Positions 24,641 to 37,205 of a stretch of DNA of 64,000 bases are shown one piece after another. How positions within the stretch are numbered: position 1 is the first letter of the stretch; each line of letters opens with the position of its first letter. A model generated the notes under the pieces. It was not told the DNA's origin. It saw nothing but the letters and a program-made list of their open reading frames with translations, and ran no database searches. The stretch is from positions 1-64,000 of the forward strand of contig JADDOH010002323.1 in NCBI GenBank assembly GCA_016648135.1. Reading direction: 5' to 3'. Position numbers and translations under genes: made by a program. Source of the stretch: Agrypnia vestita (taxonomy: Eukaryota; Arthropoda; Insecta; Trichoptera; Phryganeidae).

Positions 24641-24893
24641 TTAATTACGAGAGTGGTTGTCGACATACGTATACAGGATGTCTCGTAGTAGCAAAAACTT
24701 ATTCGTCTTTTTCTTAATTTCTTCTTCAGAGTTTTCTTCATTCAATTTTGAATGGAAAATATTATTTACAATTTGGGCAACGTGTCGACAGATAAAGGAC
24801 ATCAAAGATTGCATTTTTTTCTCAATATTTCTGACTTATCTTTTGTAAAACGTTAGACTAACTATTATGAACGCAATTTATATATATAGAGTA

Positions 24894-25000
24894 TTAAAAA
24901 TTCATTCGCTTTGATGTAAGTCAAATAAAACTACATATTAAAACCTTGCAAAAATTTTGAAAATAATTCTGTCATTTTATTTGACTTGAATGAATTTTTA
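24894..25000. repeat. Small interrupted inverted repeat
   Basis: TAAAAATTCATTC...AAGTCAAATAAAA at about 24896-24931 pairs with TTTTATTTGACTTGAATGAA and on at about 24973-25001. One arm has an 8-bp insertion. It may be a tiny MITE. Confidence 0.4.
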
Positions 25001-25002
25001 GC

Positions 25003-26073
25003 ATTCCATATAAGTTACTATTGCGATAGGCGAACTTTTTATAGAAAATTTGGATGGGAATATGGTTTTAAATAGATGGTATTCAGTATAAAGCACATTT
25101 ATATCGGGGAGAAAAGTTTGGGTGGCTTGAAAGATCCTAAAGTTTAACTGTACAAAATTTTGTTGCATCGGTCTAAGAAAATCAAAAAGTTTATATAGAA
25201 AATATATCAGCAGACAGGTGTACTCAGTTTTATAGATGGTGAGCATGGTCATGGTTTGGTTGTGCATATTTGAGGTAATGATATATTTTCGTTTGTTAAA
25301 TACTTGTTTTACCTTTTATATTCCTTGTTTTTATTAAATAAATAAGTGGTGATCTTTTGATAGGAAATCTTTTCTTGGTTTGCCATTTCTGATAGTAACT
25401 TTAAATAAATAAATTTTAAATATATGGTAAACGGCCCATTTGAATGTTTGAAAAGCGTTGATTTGACAGTCTCGCGGAAACACTTGACGACACCACGTGA
25501 CTTGAAAGCGTAACAATTTCATAAATAAAAAAACACATTCGAACTGAAACTGAAAACAGATGTTGCAGCCGAGCGCTCTCAGCGACAAAGGAACATGAAA
25601 GGGAAGGTTCCAACTACAGAATCTCTCCTACAAACGATCCGAACGTCCACACAACAAATCGGCGCAATTGTCTTCGGTGTGGGCGAGGTCCTGCGCGAGA
25701 GGTTCGTTTCGTAGGTCGACCGCAGTAAACACATCTGACCTCTTTAAGCGTTGAGAGGAGCACCGAGGAACAGGCCTTCTCCTTTATCTCGACTGGTGAG
25801 CACAAAATACATTTATAATTAACCTTATTAACACTTGAAGTGTATTATCGAATCTGTAATGCATTCGGCCCGTGATGTTTACCAAATGTTACGCAGGCTT
25901 CAAGTGAAATGTTAGAAGTTATCTAGTCCGATGATAGGTGCACAACGGCGTATCTTTACGCCCGTAGTGTATATACGCTGTGATGGCTTCTGTCCACGGA
26001 TGAGGTTTTTTTGTGCGATTTTCAAATCTTGACAAGATGGGGTGTCAATTCTCAAACTGTTCAGGATAAATAG
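25003..26073. other. Gene-free stretch
   Basis: No supported gene. The moderately GC-rich 25560-25800 patch has short minus-strand frames without recognisable domains. Confidence 0.4.
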
Positions 26074-26085
26074 TTGTAGGTGCCT

Positions 26086-26324
26086 TTGCTTTTGCAGGAG
26101 CTTTTAAAACTGTCCTGGGTAAGTGGTGGATCTGCCCTTTATTTAGACTTTTTTACCTTTTCGAAGCCATGTTTACTATAATATATGTAGTTTATAAAAG
26201 TGTCAAAGCTATAGAGCTGATGCACTTGTAGTTGTAGACTAGGCGGTCGCAGGGTATCGTAGATTATAAGGAATCTAAAAAAAAAATTGGGTTTTTTACT
26301 TAGACTTAGGTGGGTCTGCCCTCA
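26086..26324. mobile_element. 239-bp insertion flanked by 12-bp direct repeats
   Basis: TTGTAGGTGCCT occurs at 26074-26085 and again at 26325-26336. The surrounding repeat (AATAAATAGTTGTAGGTGCC... then GGTTCTAGATGACG) would be continuous without the insert, as in the related block at 19065-19100. The insert has no obvious inverted ends; its class is unknown. Confidence 0.55.
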
Positions 26325-26852
26325 TTGTAGGTGCCTATGGTTCTAGATGACGTTTGTCGTCACATTTCAAGTCTCACTGTCACATGTCAAATCGAATGTT
26401 TTGTCTCGGAGATAATATATTTTTCTCTCGTGAGATTCATTGGAGACAACTCTCGACTTTCGTAGTTCACCGTGTAAACACTTCACACCAAGACTATTGA
26501 CCATTCACGCAATTTTGCTTATTAATTTTGCTTATTAATTATTTTGCTTATTAATTAACAAGACACTAAAAAAACATAATAATTGTTCAACACGAGGGAC
26601 AAAAAGTAATGTAATATTGAAATTACTGCTACCGCAATCATAAATCTTCTTTCCTATTTTTACCAACTTAGTTTGCATATATCTTACACTTAGTAAATTT
26701 ATTTACGAACGCAAATAAATAATCTTTTATATAATAAGTAAATAATTCAAACATAATTTAATGTTCTTAATTTCTTCCCAAGTGCATAGATTGAATTTTA
26801 AATTACAGATTTTTTTTTAATTGATCATTTATCTAAAAATTATGGGTAACGC

Positions 26853-27001
26853 TAGCTATAGGTCTTTTTATATAAGCTTACAATTGAATTAGTGTGGGTA
26901 CAGTCCGTAACATCGAAATAATGTTATCGAAATAACGCGCGTGTTATGCACTGCACCCACACTTACTCAATTGCAAGCTTATATGGAAAGACCCATAGCT
27001 A
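26853..27001. mobile_element. Fold-back MITE with ~50-bp arms
   Basis: The left arm starts TAGCTATAGGTCTTTTTATA and the right arm is its complement (ending CATAGCTA) with scattered mismatches. The arms share ATATAAGCTT, CAATTGA and GTGTGGGT. TA-type flanks are possible. The element is 149 bp and the centre holds GTTATCGAAATAACG. Confidence 0.75.
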
Positions 27002-27229
27002 TTAACTCGCATTCTAAACCTGAGCGATTTCCAATATGTCGTTTTATGCTCGAAAATTTCTTGCAAATACATGCACAGTGCAATCTTCCGTATCAAAAGT
27101 GCGATAGCTTAATATGTTGAACATTCCTTTCGCAACTTTTTGATAAAATCATCAAAATCGTGCAGCCTTCTAGGAAGAGCGGATAGCGTTTATCACAAGA
27201 CTTGCTTTATCAGTTATTTGACGACTCGA

Positions 27230-27535
27230 TAATAAGCGTGTCGCGCCGCCGGTAGCTGGAAGGCAATTTTTCACCTGTAATTATTATGAATAATAATCAC
27301 GTAGGCCTTCGTTTATCACATTCTGCATTAACGCTCGCCGTCCCAGTTCTATTTCCGCACTTCGTGAGAATTTGGCCCCCGCTCGGCCAAGGCGCCCGCG
27401 GCTAGCGTGAAATGCTTGCGGGACGTGCGCGTCTAGCAGCCGGGCCTGGTGCCTAGTCTAGGCCTACCTGCGCGTCTGGCTCTATCCGGGAGCACCGGAT
27501 ATCCCGCTAGCATCCGGCCCGTCGACTGATTATGC
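27230..27535. other. GC-rich island
   Basis: This is locally GC- and CpG-rich (GCGCCCGCGGCTAGCG, GGACGTGCGCGTCTAGC) in AT-rich surroundings, with no coding signal. It is a possible conserved noncoding or regulatory block upstream of yan; that is inference from composition and position only. Confidence 0.3.
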
Positions 27536-27849
27536 GGGTTTGTCGATGATTAATATTTTTCAACTCTTCGACGCAACTTGGCACTGTGTTAATAACCATG
27601 TACATGCTACAATATTATTTCTGCAACGTGACATGATTAAAGTAGAGAAAATATTGCCATTCTGGCGACGAATGATGAAGGATCGAGCTTTCGTTCACAA
27701 AACGGTCGTAGGTAAGCGGAGGTTCGCCATTCTTGGACCTAATTTGATTGAAAATCTATATAAATATGGAGAAAATTATCAGAAATTGTACTTATGCCAT
27801 TTACTAATGTTCATTGCGAAGGGTTTCGTTTTCCAGAGGGCCCCCTAAT

Positions 27850-28885
27850 CACTGAGAAAAGGGAAGTTAAACCAGAATCAAAGAAAAAGCAAAATAAATA
27901 AAAAGAGAAAATTTTATAAATGAAATTTAGAAGCACCGTTATAGCTACAAAATATTGACAATGATATTCATGACTTCGTTCTTTATCTAGGTTCCAAGTC
28001 TGTGAGTATTGATAATTTTTCCTAAAACAAGACGTACGGATTCAATACAAAGACTAGTGGTAGAATCGAGAGTAACCATCCCCGAGAAAGATCGCTCACT
28101 GTATGTACAGATCGGATGAGATCTGCAACCAATGAGAGGAACAAGATAACCAAAAACATTGTCTCTATACTACTGTTGCTGTTTTTAATTCACGCTTTGT
28201 TGTGATATTATCATCTTGAGGGTCCTTATCCCAAGACACACCCTCCCCCCAATGTTTAGTGATACAGGGCCCATCACCAAAAATCCTTCCTGCCTCCGTC
28301 ATTCATATAAGGAAAAATGTGGTGCATCGGTTAATACATAATCGTAATGTGTCTAATCAGTTTTTTTAGTACGACCAGAGAAGTTTCATAGGATTAAATA
28401 AATAATGTAATAAATTAACACATAATAAAAATTTACTTATTACTTTGCTTTTGTTTATTCACAACTATATTTACATATTTTACACAAATGAACTTCGGTT
28501 GATAAACGATGCATCAAATTATTTTCATGACATCACGAATCACGAGATCACAATTTCCACATCTATTTTATGAAAAATTCGCACACAAATATGTACTATA
28601 AACTACAATATGAACATGCACACATGAATATTATTATTATGCAATTGTTCTCTCATTCCCAACGTCTAGGTTACCTATTTTTATGTTGTTTTTACCTTGG
28701 ATAATATTATCAACTATTTGGTTTAATAAATCTCGTAATGGAGTAAATAATATCAATTACTTCTTAGGCCATTTTAATTTCTAGATTATTTTCGTATATT
28801 TATCATCAACTTTGCTCGAGGGAGCTGTTTCCTGGAGAGCACGTGCCGGGTGGTGGATTGGGAAGTGCCCTACTATAAGTCTCTC
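27850..28885. other. Gene-free stretch
   Basis: No supported gene or repeat. Confidence 0.45.
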
Positions 28886-28889
28886 TTGA

Positions 28890-29205
28890 GCATTTGAGGA
28901 GTATGAGTGAAATCAAATAGCTCCCGCGGACTAAAAGGCAGAATATGGGCACTGCTAATGAAACCCCTGTCTTTGGGCTTCTCCAAAATATTTGGAGTAG
29001 AGGTCAGGACAGCGCTGTGGGTTTGGGCTGGAACTCACAGTGGGGCCAACGGCGGAGCCCACATCTTGAGAAGACGAAGGCCTTGGCGCCAGGTGGCAGC
29101 CAGCCGTAAAAACTCCTGCCAAATCAAAATCTCATTGTACGGACAAGCCAGGACAGAGGATGCTGGCGCCTTCATCTTCACGAAGACCCAACCCTGAGTG
29201 AAGCG
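28890..29205 (+). repeat. Probable dispersed repeat with relic frame
   Basis: A 96-codon + frame (28907-29197) includes GANGGAHILRRRRPWRQVAA and GQARTEDAGAFIFTKTQP, a peptide style I associate with repeated lepidopteran sequence, not with a host gene. It has no splice context or promoter. GAATGAATGAAGAGAGAGGA follows as a possible simple tail. Confidence 0.4.
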
Positions 29206-29264
29206 AAGAATGAATGAAGAGAGAGGAAGATTTTTTAGCGAAATCTCTTTTTTCATATTTACTA

Positions 29265-29690
29265 TTTATTACCTGCACGGCTTCGCACGCGTAGATTTTT
29301 AGTAACTTTTAGTTATATTTAATCAATTTGTGAATTAACCTTAACATACAGATATATGTCGCCACAGACTTTTTTATAAAACGTTTTGAATTCTACAACT
29401 TCTCTATAGAAAGTACGAGTATTTAAATATCCCTTACCGATAAGGCAGGGTTCATATAAAACGCATCGCTCGGCCATTTTTTCGTCGACTTTAATGGTAA
29501 AATCGGTCACGATCACCAAAAGCCCTTTTATTTTAACGAGATAATAAATATAGCCTGTAGCCACCCTGAAAGTCCGTTCTAAATATTTGTGAAAGAATTA
29601 TTGAAATCGGATGAGTAGTTTCGCAGATTACCTCCTACATTCAATCTTACAAACTTTACCTTTTTATATATTAGTTTAGATATAGATTCT
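29265..29690. repeat. Interspersed repeat with GGCTTCGCACGCG motif
   Basis: The block opens CTGCACGGCTTCGCACGCG. Near its end are GTGAAAGAATTATTGAAATC, GTAGTTTCGCAGATTACCTC and ACTTTACCTTTTTATATATT. This order is common in short interspersed repeats of arthropod genomes. The class is not determinable here. Confidence 0.5.
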
Positions 29691-31440
29691 CATAATTATT
29701 ATATACCTAACTATATACCTAATATATTTCCATTGATTCAAATTGGAAAATGAACATAAACGACTACTTGCTTGTTAACTTTGCCTGTCGCAACACAGAT
29801 TAGTCTAGAGAGCATGGCTGCTGAGTCGCGGTCGTTGATTTATGGTATTTTAAGCGAATTAACGCCAATCCCATTGGAAATTATCCGATTTGCAGACGTT
29901 TTTTTAAATTATGTTCTATTTTGAATACTCAATGCGGGTAATTTATAAAGCAATTAATATGTATGCGTCAGAAGTCTGGGGCGAGAGCGAATCATAATGA
30001 AGGACGCATATACCGGTATTAATCGCGATCTCTCTAGCGCATGTAGCAGAGCTGATTGGCGCATCAGGCATAATAGAATGTCAAACACAATCCTGCCCAT
30101 TCTCGCACATATATATAAATTAATACATTTTTAATATTTCCACACACGTATGTACCTATATGAAATCAAATGAATTTTCCGTTTTTGATTAATGCCGATA
30201 TTCTATTAAAGGTTGACAATCAGTCTGGCAGTCCCTTGCGAGTGTCGCCACGTGCTCGATTATAATTTTCGTGAACTGTTCTGAATACTAAATTATCTCT
30301 CTCGATTAGATCATTTTAAACCGACAGCTGAATATCAATCAGATTTCTCAGTATGATTTTTCCATCCTCCGAACTAAAACGCCGCTAAATGAATAACGAA
30401 TTATTTACCCAATTAAGTGAGCGCATTTCGTCAAACGTAGACATAAAGTGATTATAAATTTACATACTTCAGCATTGGGTTCATAGTTTTGATACGATAA
30501 AATCGATCTCTCGTTTTTAAATTAGTGCTTTTCTAGGTAAATGTCAATGTGAAACATGTTGCCATGCATAATTTATTATCCCGCTCGACTCCTGCGATCC
30601 CAGGAACACGAACAAGAGTGACGCCGAGAAATAATTATGTACTAACGATTTATCGGCAGTGCTCGAAATGGACACGTTTTCTAACAAACGAAACTCGGAA
30701 AACGAATCCCGGAAAAAGATACGAAACGGAATATTATCTTAAGGAAGATCCGAATGCAGTTGTTTGTTAAAGATTAACTTAATAAGGGAATGGTTAGGTT
30801 TCATCCTGATGTAAAAAAAAGTTTGTTCTTTGTTATTTCGTCACGATACGACCTATTTCAGCTGATAGACGAAAATGAATGTTATCTATGAGTACATGAT
30901 AAATACTGAATAGAGCATTTTACACTCAAAACTAACTAAATATATTATAACTAGATTTTATTGGTATTATATAAGTGGCGGCCTTGACAATCGCGAGGCC
31001 CTGCTCCTGCTCATTTTATAAATCTTATATCATACGTAAAACCAATTCAGATATAATTTACAGTTTTATACAGTTTTTTAACAGTAGGTATACTCTTTAT
31101 AGTAGGTAAATACTGTTTCACAAAGTAAAATTCACTAAAACATAATACAACTTTTATTTACTTGCTGAAAGATAATTTGCTGTACAAACGATTATGTAGC
31201 GCATACAGTTGTTAACAAACTAAGCGTAAGGTGGGGTGATTAGTTTGATGAACGAAATAAACGGGGATTCCCCGAGCGTAAATCGTGAACACGATGAAAT
31301 GCGCGGTCTTGTTACGCGCGTTCAAGTCGAATGAGCGAGGCGCGAGATTCAAATAGTACTCAAATTTTTAATTACGTTTTATTATTATAAGAATATTTTA
31401 ATTCATTTATCTTTTAATTCGAACATGACATTGAATAAAC
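29691..31440. other. Gene-free stretch
   Basis: No supported gene. A 73-codon frame at 30549-30770 has no recognisable family. Confidence 0.45.
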
Positions 31441-31484
31441 CAGTGATGCAACGAATACGAATATTCGTATTCGTTGCATCACTG
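31441..31484. repeat. Perfect 44-bp palindrome of hAT-like ends
   Basis: CAGTGATGCAACGAATACGA followed by ATATTCG and the exact complement, with no mismatch and no spacer. CAGTGATGCA resembles hAT termini. The GAATATTCGTATTCG word recurs at 31533-31547. The flanking 8-mers differ, so no target duplication supports a standard insertion. Confidence 0.85.
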
Positions 31485-32372
31485 TATCATGCATCACGCC
31501 GAATAGTAGATATTTACCGAATATTCGTATTCGCCGAGTATCATCACGAATATTAAAAACAAACTATTTATAACTGAACGCAACGCAAATTACGGTTTGG
31601 ATGTGCACCGTGTATCCGAACACACCTACGCACTCTATTATCGGGGATTCCCCTAACATTAAATTAATGAATTTGTTGAGTTCTCAAGTTGTCAATTGTT
31701 AACATGATGTTTCACAGCATAACATGAGTTCTTTATCTAGTTTCGTTGGGTTATTAATAAGGTTAGGTGCTCATTTCATGTAATTTTTATTTTGTAATAC
31801 GTATTGTTCCACTCTGACCCACGCAATTAATTATTTGTGAAATGTATACGTGGACCTCATAGAGAAGTAATTTTCTACTATCTACGAACCTATCTAGGAA
31901 CTAAGATTACCTAGTGCTGTGCTTTGAGTTTTTTTGTGATTATAATGAAGGAATCCGTGGAAATAAAATGTCGAGTAAAAGTAAATCCAGCCACACATTT
32001 TGTCACGTAGGTCCCTGTGCATTCTAGCAAATTTAAAAATGATTGTATCTTTATTATTAATAACACAATCATTGCTATAGCCTCGTTTACATTCAGCCAT
32101 TGCCACTGCTCACGCTGCTGTATTTACTCCCCAAACTACTCGTGTGGCAGTGTTGAAGGCAGTGAGTGTATACATTGCCGTTTCATACTTACTTCGCTTC
32201 GAATTAGCTATCAGCTTCAATGCTCTGCCTCCTGAGTTTATGTAAGTGTGGGAGTGTTTTAAGGAATAAATAATGTAGAAAAGATTGGATAGATAATTAG
32301 TTTGTGAATTTAAGTACGGTGCCCTATTTAAATTCGTATCCAGTGACTTGATGAAATTAATAAAAACTTTAA

Positions 32373-33029
32373 GGCGATTGTCTAGCAGAATGAGCAAATA
32401 TCATCATTTTTTCTCAAATCTTCTCTTGCGTTTTTTATCACATTTTTGTAGAGAAATATCTCAACGTATTTATGACACAATTCGCAGTGCCTTGATTAAA
32501 TATCTAAAATCAGGAATATCGACAAAGATTTTGATTTTTTTTTGTTTTTATTATAAAATTATAATATCTATTCTTTTGAGTATTGAAGTAAAAAATTTGT
32601 CAACCATGTAAAAAGAGTTGAAAAAAACCCACAAAAAAATAAAATATTTTTAAAAAATAGTATTATTTAAAACATAAATTGCATGTAAACGTATTAACAG
32701 ATTTTGCTATAATTGTAATAAATTGAAGACAATTGTTTACTTTGTAATATTATTGAATAAAAAAGACATTTCAACAGGCCGTTCAGTCACAAAAGACCCA
32801 CAAAGTGGAGCAATTTTCTTCATTTTTAAAACATTTAAGGTTTGGTAATTTATTAATCAATTATATAATTTAGTTTGTAACATTTTAATAAGATATTCGT
32901 ATTTAAAATATATGGAACCTGATGAATAAATTTTAAAATGAGATATTTCTCTACAAAAATGTGATAAAAAACGCAAGAGAAGATATGAGAAAAAATGATG
33001 ATATTTGCTCATTCTGCTAGACGATCGCC
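32373..33029. mobile_element. Non-autonomous TTAA element with ~95-bp inverted ends
   Basis: TTAA flanks both sides (32369-32372 and 33030-33033). The ends GGCGATYGTCTAGCAGAATG and onward are inverted copies over about 95 bp with roughly two mismatches. The interior is AT-rich and non-coding. A TTAA duplication is typical of piggyBac-like elements, but the termini do not start with CCC. A related copy in opposite orientation starts at 34467. Confidence 0.85.
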
Positions 33030-33033
33030 TTAA

Positions 33034-34090
33034 GTGTTTCTCTTGCGTTTCGTGACAGGATTATAATAAGAGGACCCATACACTCGGATAATTTTTACTT
33101 TGCTAGCGTATTAAGTAATAATTGTGTAATGATTGCTAGTGTAATGAAATAATTAAACAAGAATAATTTTGTACAAGTAAAATACAACAAAATATTTTAT
33201 TGGACTTATATTAAAGCTAACGAATTTTTAATGTTCGATGTAAGTTACTTTAATGAAACTCCAACATTTTATAGAAAATAAGTCAAAAGTATTGAAAAAT
33301 AAATTAAATTTTGAAATTGATTATCTTCATAATTATTAACATTAGGACATTGTTGCTTGAGCATAGTCTTTCGAGTCATAATTTAGACAGGAATCTAGTT
33401 GTAAATTATTTTAAACTAGCTCTGTTACGTCCTGTATATGTAGATATTTACAAAATATTTTAGATGTTGAAATTTGTACTCGAGGATCTTGATATTTTTT
33501 TCATACGATTATTTTTCTAATATTTGTTGGAGAGTTATAAGACACGACAAAGAAACTATACAGACGTTAAATCACGTGTACAGTATACACTGCATGCAAA
33601 ACGATATATATTATTTTACACCCTTATTCGTAGTTGGTCAGATATATTTTTACAGTGGTAATTAACGGGGGTACCTAATCATTTTGCGAAACCGTTCAGG
33701 AACACAATGCCGCGGGTGGAGCGGTTCAGTTACCGATTCCGAGAACCGGAAGAGTTTGGCCCTATTACCAGTTCTGAGAACCGAACCCCCAGGGAAGCGA
33801 GAGGTCGAAATATTTCATTTTGACTGACAGCGGATCGTCCGACATCGTGGGTCGCTCGAAATTTGTCAATATCAACTTTCAGAAATGGAATTTCCAAAAA
33901 TTTGGCAACCTTCAATTAATACATACATTAATTTGCAAGTCTAAAAGCCGCAAATCAACCTGTCTTGGGTACCTACATCGCGTACCCGTAGAAAAGTGAC
34001 ATAATCAGTTATTTAAAAAAAATATTAGTCAAGAAATTGAATCGAAAGTAGACAGAATCTGGTGTAGATGAGATTAGATGTATGTGTGGC
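33034..34090. other. Gene-free stretch
   Basis: No supported gene or repeat. Confidence 0.45.
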
Positions 34091-34092
34091 AA

Positions 34093-34452
34093 ATCCATTT
34101 ATGATAGAGTAAAGAATAAACATGTTAAGAAATATGTAATGTAAAGCTGATCTTAGCATAGTCAACAGAATCAAAAAAGGGTCGCTCAGAAGGTTTGGGC
34201 ATATTGAGCGAATGAATGAGGAAAGAATGGTAATAAGAATATACGACGCAAGTGTCGACGGCACCAGAAAGAGAGGACCACCGCGGAAGACATGGCAAGA
34301 TCAGATTAACCAGAAACTGCAGGATGGTCCTGTTACGAGCCTCAATAATCGTCGAGTTTGTATGCGAATATGTAAGAATGTGGATGAGGCAAGAGTTGTG
34401 TATCAGGATAGAAGAGTGTGGAGTGTGGTGATCCTCCTCTCTGCCTGTAAAT
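34093..34452 (+). mobile_element. LINE family C 3' fragment, copy 3
   Basis: The + frame MNEERMVIRIYDASVDGTRK, GPPRKTWQDQI and RRVCMRICKNVDEARVVYQD matches the minus-strand copy at 22395. Upstream nucleotides (AAAGCTGATCTTAGCATAGT) match 44260-44280. It ends in a T-run that abuts the next TTAA element. Confidence 0.7.
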
Positions 34453-34466
34453 TTTTTTTTTTTTAA

Positions 34467-34830
34467 GGCGATCCTCTGGCAATGAGAGCAAAATTCACCA
34501 CTTTTTCTAATGCATTCTCTTGCATTTTCTATCACATTTTTGTAAAGAAAATTGCTCCACCTTGTTGACTTTACGTGTCCGTATGATCTTGTGGCATATC
34601 CTTTTTTCAATAATATTACAAAACAAACGATTATCTTTAATTTATTAAAATTATTGCAGAATCCGTTAGTTAGCTTACTTACGTATTATTTATGTTTTAA
34701 AAAACACTGTTTTAAAAAAAATATTTCATTTTTGGAGTTTTTTACAACCCTTTTGACATAGTTGACAACTTTTTTATTTCAACTGTATTAATAAATCAAT
34801 ATTATTTCACAGACAATATTTGTTTGTAAT
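34467..34830. mobile_element. Second copy of the TTAA element
   Basis: After TTAA (34463-34466) it starts GGCGATCCTCTGGCAATGAG. It then follows the reverse complement of 32373-33029 through ATCACATTTTTGTAAAGAAA, CAATAATATTACAAA and GTTGACAA. Divergence is greater than between the ends of the first copy. The right end is not clear; a TCGCCTTAA word at 35491 is a weak candidate. Confidence 0.7.
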
Positions 34831-35650
34831 ATCACATTTTAATTAGTATTGCTAAGGATAGACTTTGCTCAACATTTATTATCTTATGTATATACATACA
34901 TATATGTAAATATTTCTTTGGTATAAAAGCGAAATGTTTATTTATTTCATGATTTTTTTAAGGCATCTTAAAAACGTAATTTGTAAGTAAACTAATTGTA
35001 AAGATCCGCAATATAAAATAAAACATAATGAAATTTGAAGTAAATTATATGGAAGTAGGAATGGGTTGAAAATGGGAGAGGAAGTCGGATTCAGGATACC
35101 TTCGTGACAGAACAAGCTGCGCTACCTGCCGTGCTGCCCACAACAGTGTCCGTATTTTAAAGGATTAAACACACCGGTAAACTTTCACAGTGCTAACCTC
35201 TTGTTAGTTTACGGCTACTTCCTCGAAGCAGGGGTCATTCAGACCCTTACCCTTATGGGAAAATACCTTAAACCTATTATTGTATCTTGATATAATTAGT
35301 TCTTTAATCGTTTATTCGGAGAGGGCCATTTGCATTATCACTTTCCGGCATTCCGGCCTTCGGTTAATCCCTTAATCCCTTAAAATTGTAAGAAAGGTTA
35401 AATGCATATTTCTAAAACTAGGGAATTCAAGATAATAATATTTTGAAAAGTTTGCCAGGAAATAGTTCATTAATAACATTCTTTGAAATATCGCCTTAAC
35501 TATCGCCGAACAGTTAGTTACACACATACATAGATTTCACACGTACTATTATATTAAATGTAGGTACATGTCGCAAATAATATATCTACTAAGTCCTTTA
35601 AATTTCCTCATTGGGTGGAACATGGACACTAAACCATTAACTAATCCGCA
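34831..35650. other. Gene-free stretch
   Basis: No supported gene; AT-rich with no clear repeat ends. Confidence 0.4.
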
Positions 35651-35654
35651 AAGT

Positions 35655-35945
35655 CGAGGCTTTTGAGATGTGGCTCTATAGACGCGTATTGAAAGCTTCC
35701 TGGGTGGATAGAGTGACGAATGATGAAGTCCTCGAGACGTATGGAAAAGACCGAGAAGCGCTGCGGACTATCAAGACAAGGAAGCTGGAGTATCTCGCAT
35801 ATAATATTATGAGAGGACCAAAATATAGTCTAAACCATCTCATCATACGGGGGGAAATAAGTGGTAAAAGACGCCGCATCTCTGACTGCGTAACTTGAGG
35901 GACTGGCAGGAAAGCGTAACTTAAGAAAGTGCAACTCGACTGAGT
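35655..35945 (+). mobile_element. LINE 3' coding fragment
   Basis: VEAFEMWLYRRVLKASWVDR, RTIKTRKLEYLAYNIMRGPK and LIIRGEISGKRRRIS match the C-terminal part of the reverse transcriptase at 19320-21416 (AFEMWIHRRMLRIPW, KIRKVSYLGHVLRG). A frameshift follows, then LRDWQ. It is a truncated, decayed copy of a related family. Confidence 0.7.
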
Positions 35946-36146
35946 TGTTAGAGACGACCAGACGCCGATCTCCGATAATAGGTACATTATACCATTTTTC
36001 AATGGTATAAAGCACCTATAATTTCCTATATTTAATTATTATTACTTATAAACTTTGTACAAATAACCTTTACAACGCTAAGTAACATTATCCACTGTCT
36101 ATGAGATATTGATGTTTGAATGCCATGTTGATTACTTTACACTAGC

Positions 36147-36300
36147 TGTAACCCGTCAAAAATGACGGTACTTTTACATGTCGGTTCCTAAGGAATAAGT
36201 ATTTATTTATTTACGTACACGAAGTTACTACGGACGGACGGTCAAACAGACTACGACATTATTAGGCATAATTGGGACAGGATAAAAACATCTTTATAAA
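36147..36300. repeat. Dispersed repeat, second copy of the 15526 block
   Basis: CTAGCTGTAACCCGTCAAAA, ACTTTTACATGTCGGTTCCT and AAGGAATAAGTATT match 15526-15585. GACGGACGGTC replaces the longer microsatellite. Confidence 0.55.
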
Positions 36301-36705
36301 ATTCTATGTAAAAATCGACGGGATAATAGCGATCAAGACATAATTGTTAAGATAACGCAAACCAATAAGAAAAGACCTGATAACTTATTGATTTATATTA
36401 CGTAATATTTAAATGTATTTTCTACAGTGTATCTAATTGCTTGAGCAATGATAATAAATGATTGAATATAAAAATATTTTTAGTAAATGTTTAGTCTCTT
36501 AGTTGTAAAATGTTTTTACATTGTACTTTAATATCACACTGGAACTATCTATCAGGGTCGTTAGCGATCTATTCATAGTTTTAAAAAATTATAAAATAAA
36601 ATAAGTAAAATATGTAATTTCGTAATTTGCCCAGAGCATAATGAGAATTGTTGTAGAAACGTGTACATTATAGGTAATTTTTTAATACTATACATTCTTT
36701 TTTTT

Positions 36706-36880
36706 TAAATAGAGTGAACACGGAATACGTTTCGCATCAACATTAAAATAAATCAAATACCTGTGCTATGAAAATAGGACTAATTTGCTGATGTCTGGAA
36801 TGGGACTCGAACCACAGACTACCAGATCACTAGGCGAGCGTCACGACCACTACACCAACAAGCTACTCGTTCTGTATCTT
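36706..36880 (-). mobile_element. SINE family 1, copy 2
   Basis: AATAGAGTGAACACGGAATA, ACCTGTGCTATGAAAATAGG and the head GGGACTCGAACCACAGACTA match the other copies. On the minus strand the head gives the B-box form GGTTCGAGTCCCA. Confidence 0.75.
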
Positions 36881-37162
36881 ACTATCTCTTGTATCTTACT
36901 TTTCAATTGTTTGCTCACTAAATCAAATAACCGAGTGAAGCCGAAGAAGTGAAAAAAGTTGTTTTTGCCATTTTGCCGGTAAATACAAATTAAAAACTGA
37001 CATTTATGTTACGATTACGGCAGTTTTGTAAACAAAATTAGTATTAAACTATGCTAATATATTACGTATGCTTCAATAGGCAAATATCTTCCTAATTACA
37101 TTTCCTGATACGATGATAATTATTATGTTTCCAACGTAGGAGGAAGTTATAAATAGAACTTT

Positions 37163-37196
37163 GGATATTGCTGCCTTTGCTTTTACGCTTCCCACA
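37163..37196. mobile_element. Solo end of MITE family A
   Basis: GGATATTGCTGCCTTTGCTT and on to CCCACA is a right-hand terminal repeat of MITE family A without its body. It is followed by TA and lies 9 bp from the next full copy. Confidence 0.7.
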
Positions 37197-37205
37197 TATA
37201 CTGTA

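Noticed and set aside
27540..27848. 102-codon + frame
   Set aside because: No recognisable domain; AT-rich codon use like the surrounding noncoding sequence.
35491..35498. TCGCCTTAA as the right end of the second TTAA element
   Set aside because: Only about ten bases match the terminus and the preceding sequence does not resemble the ~95-bp arm.
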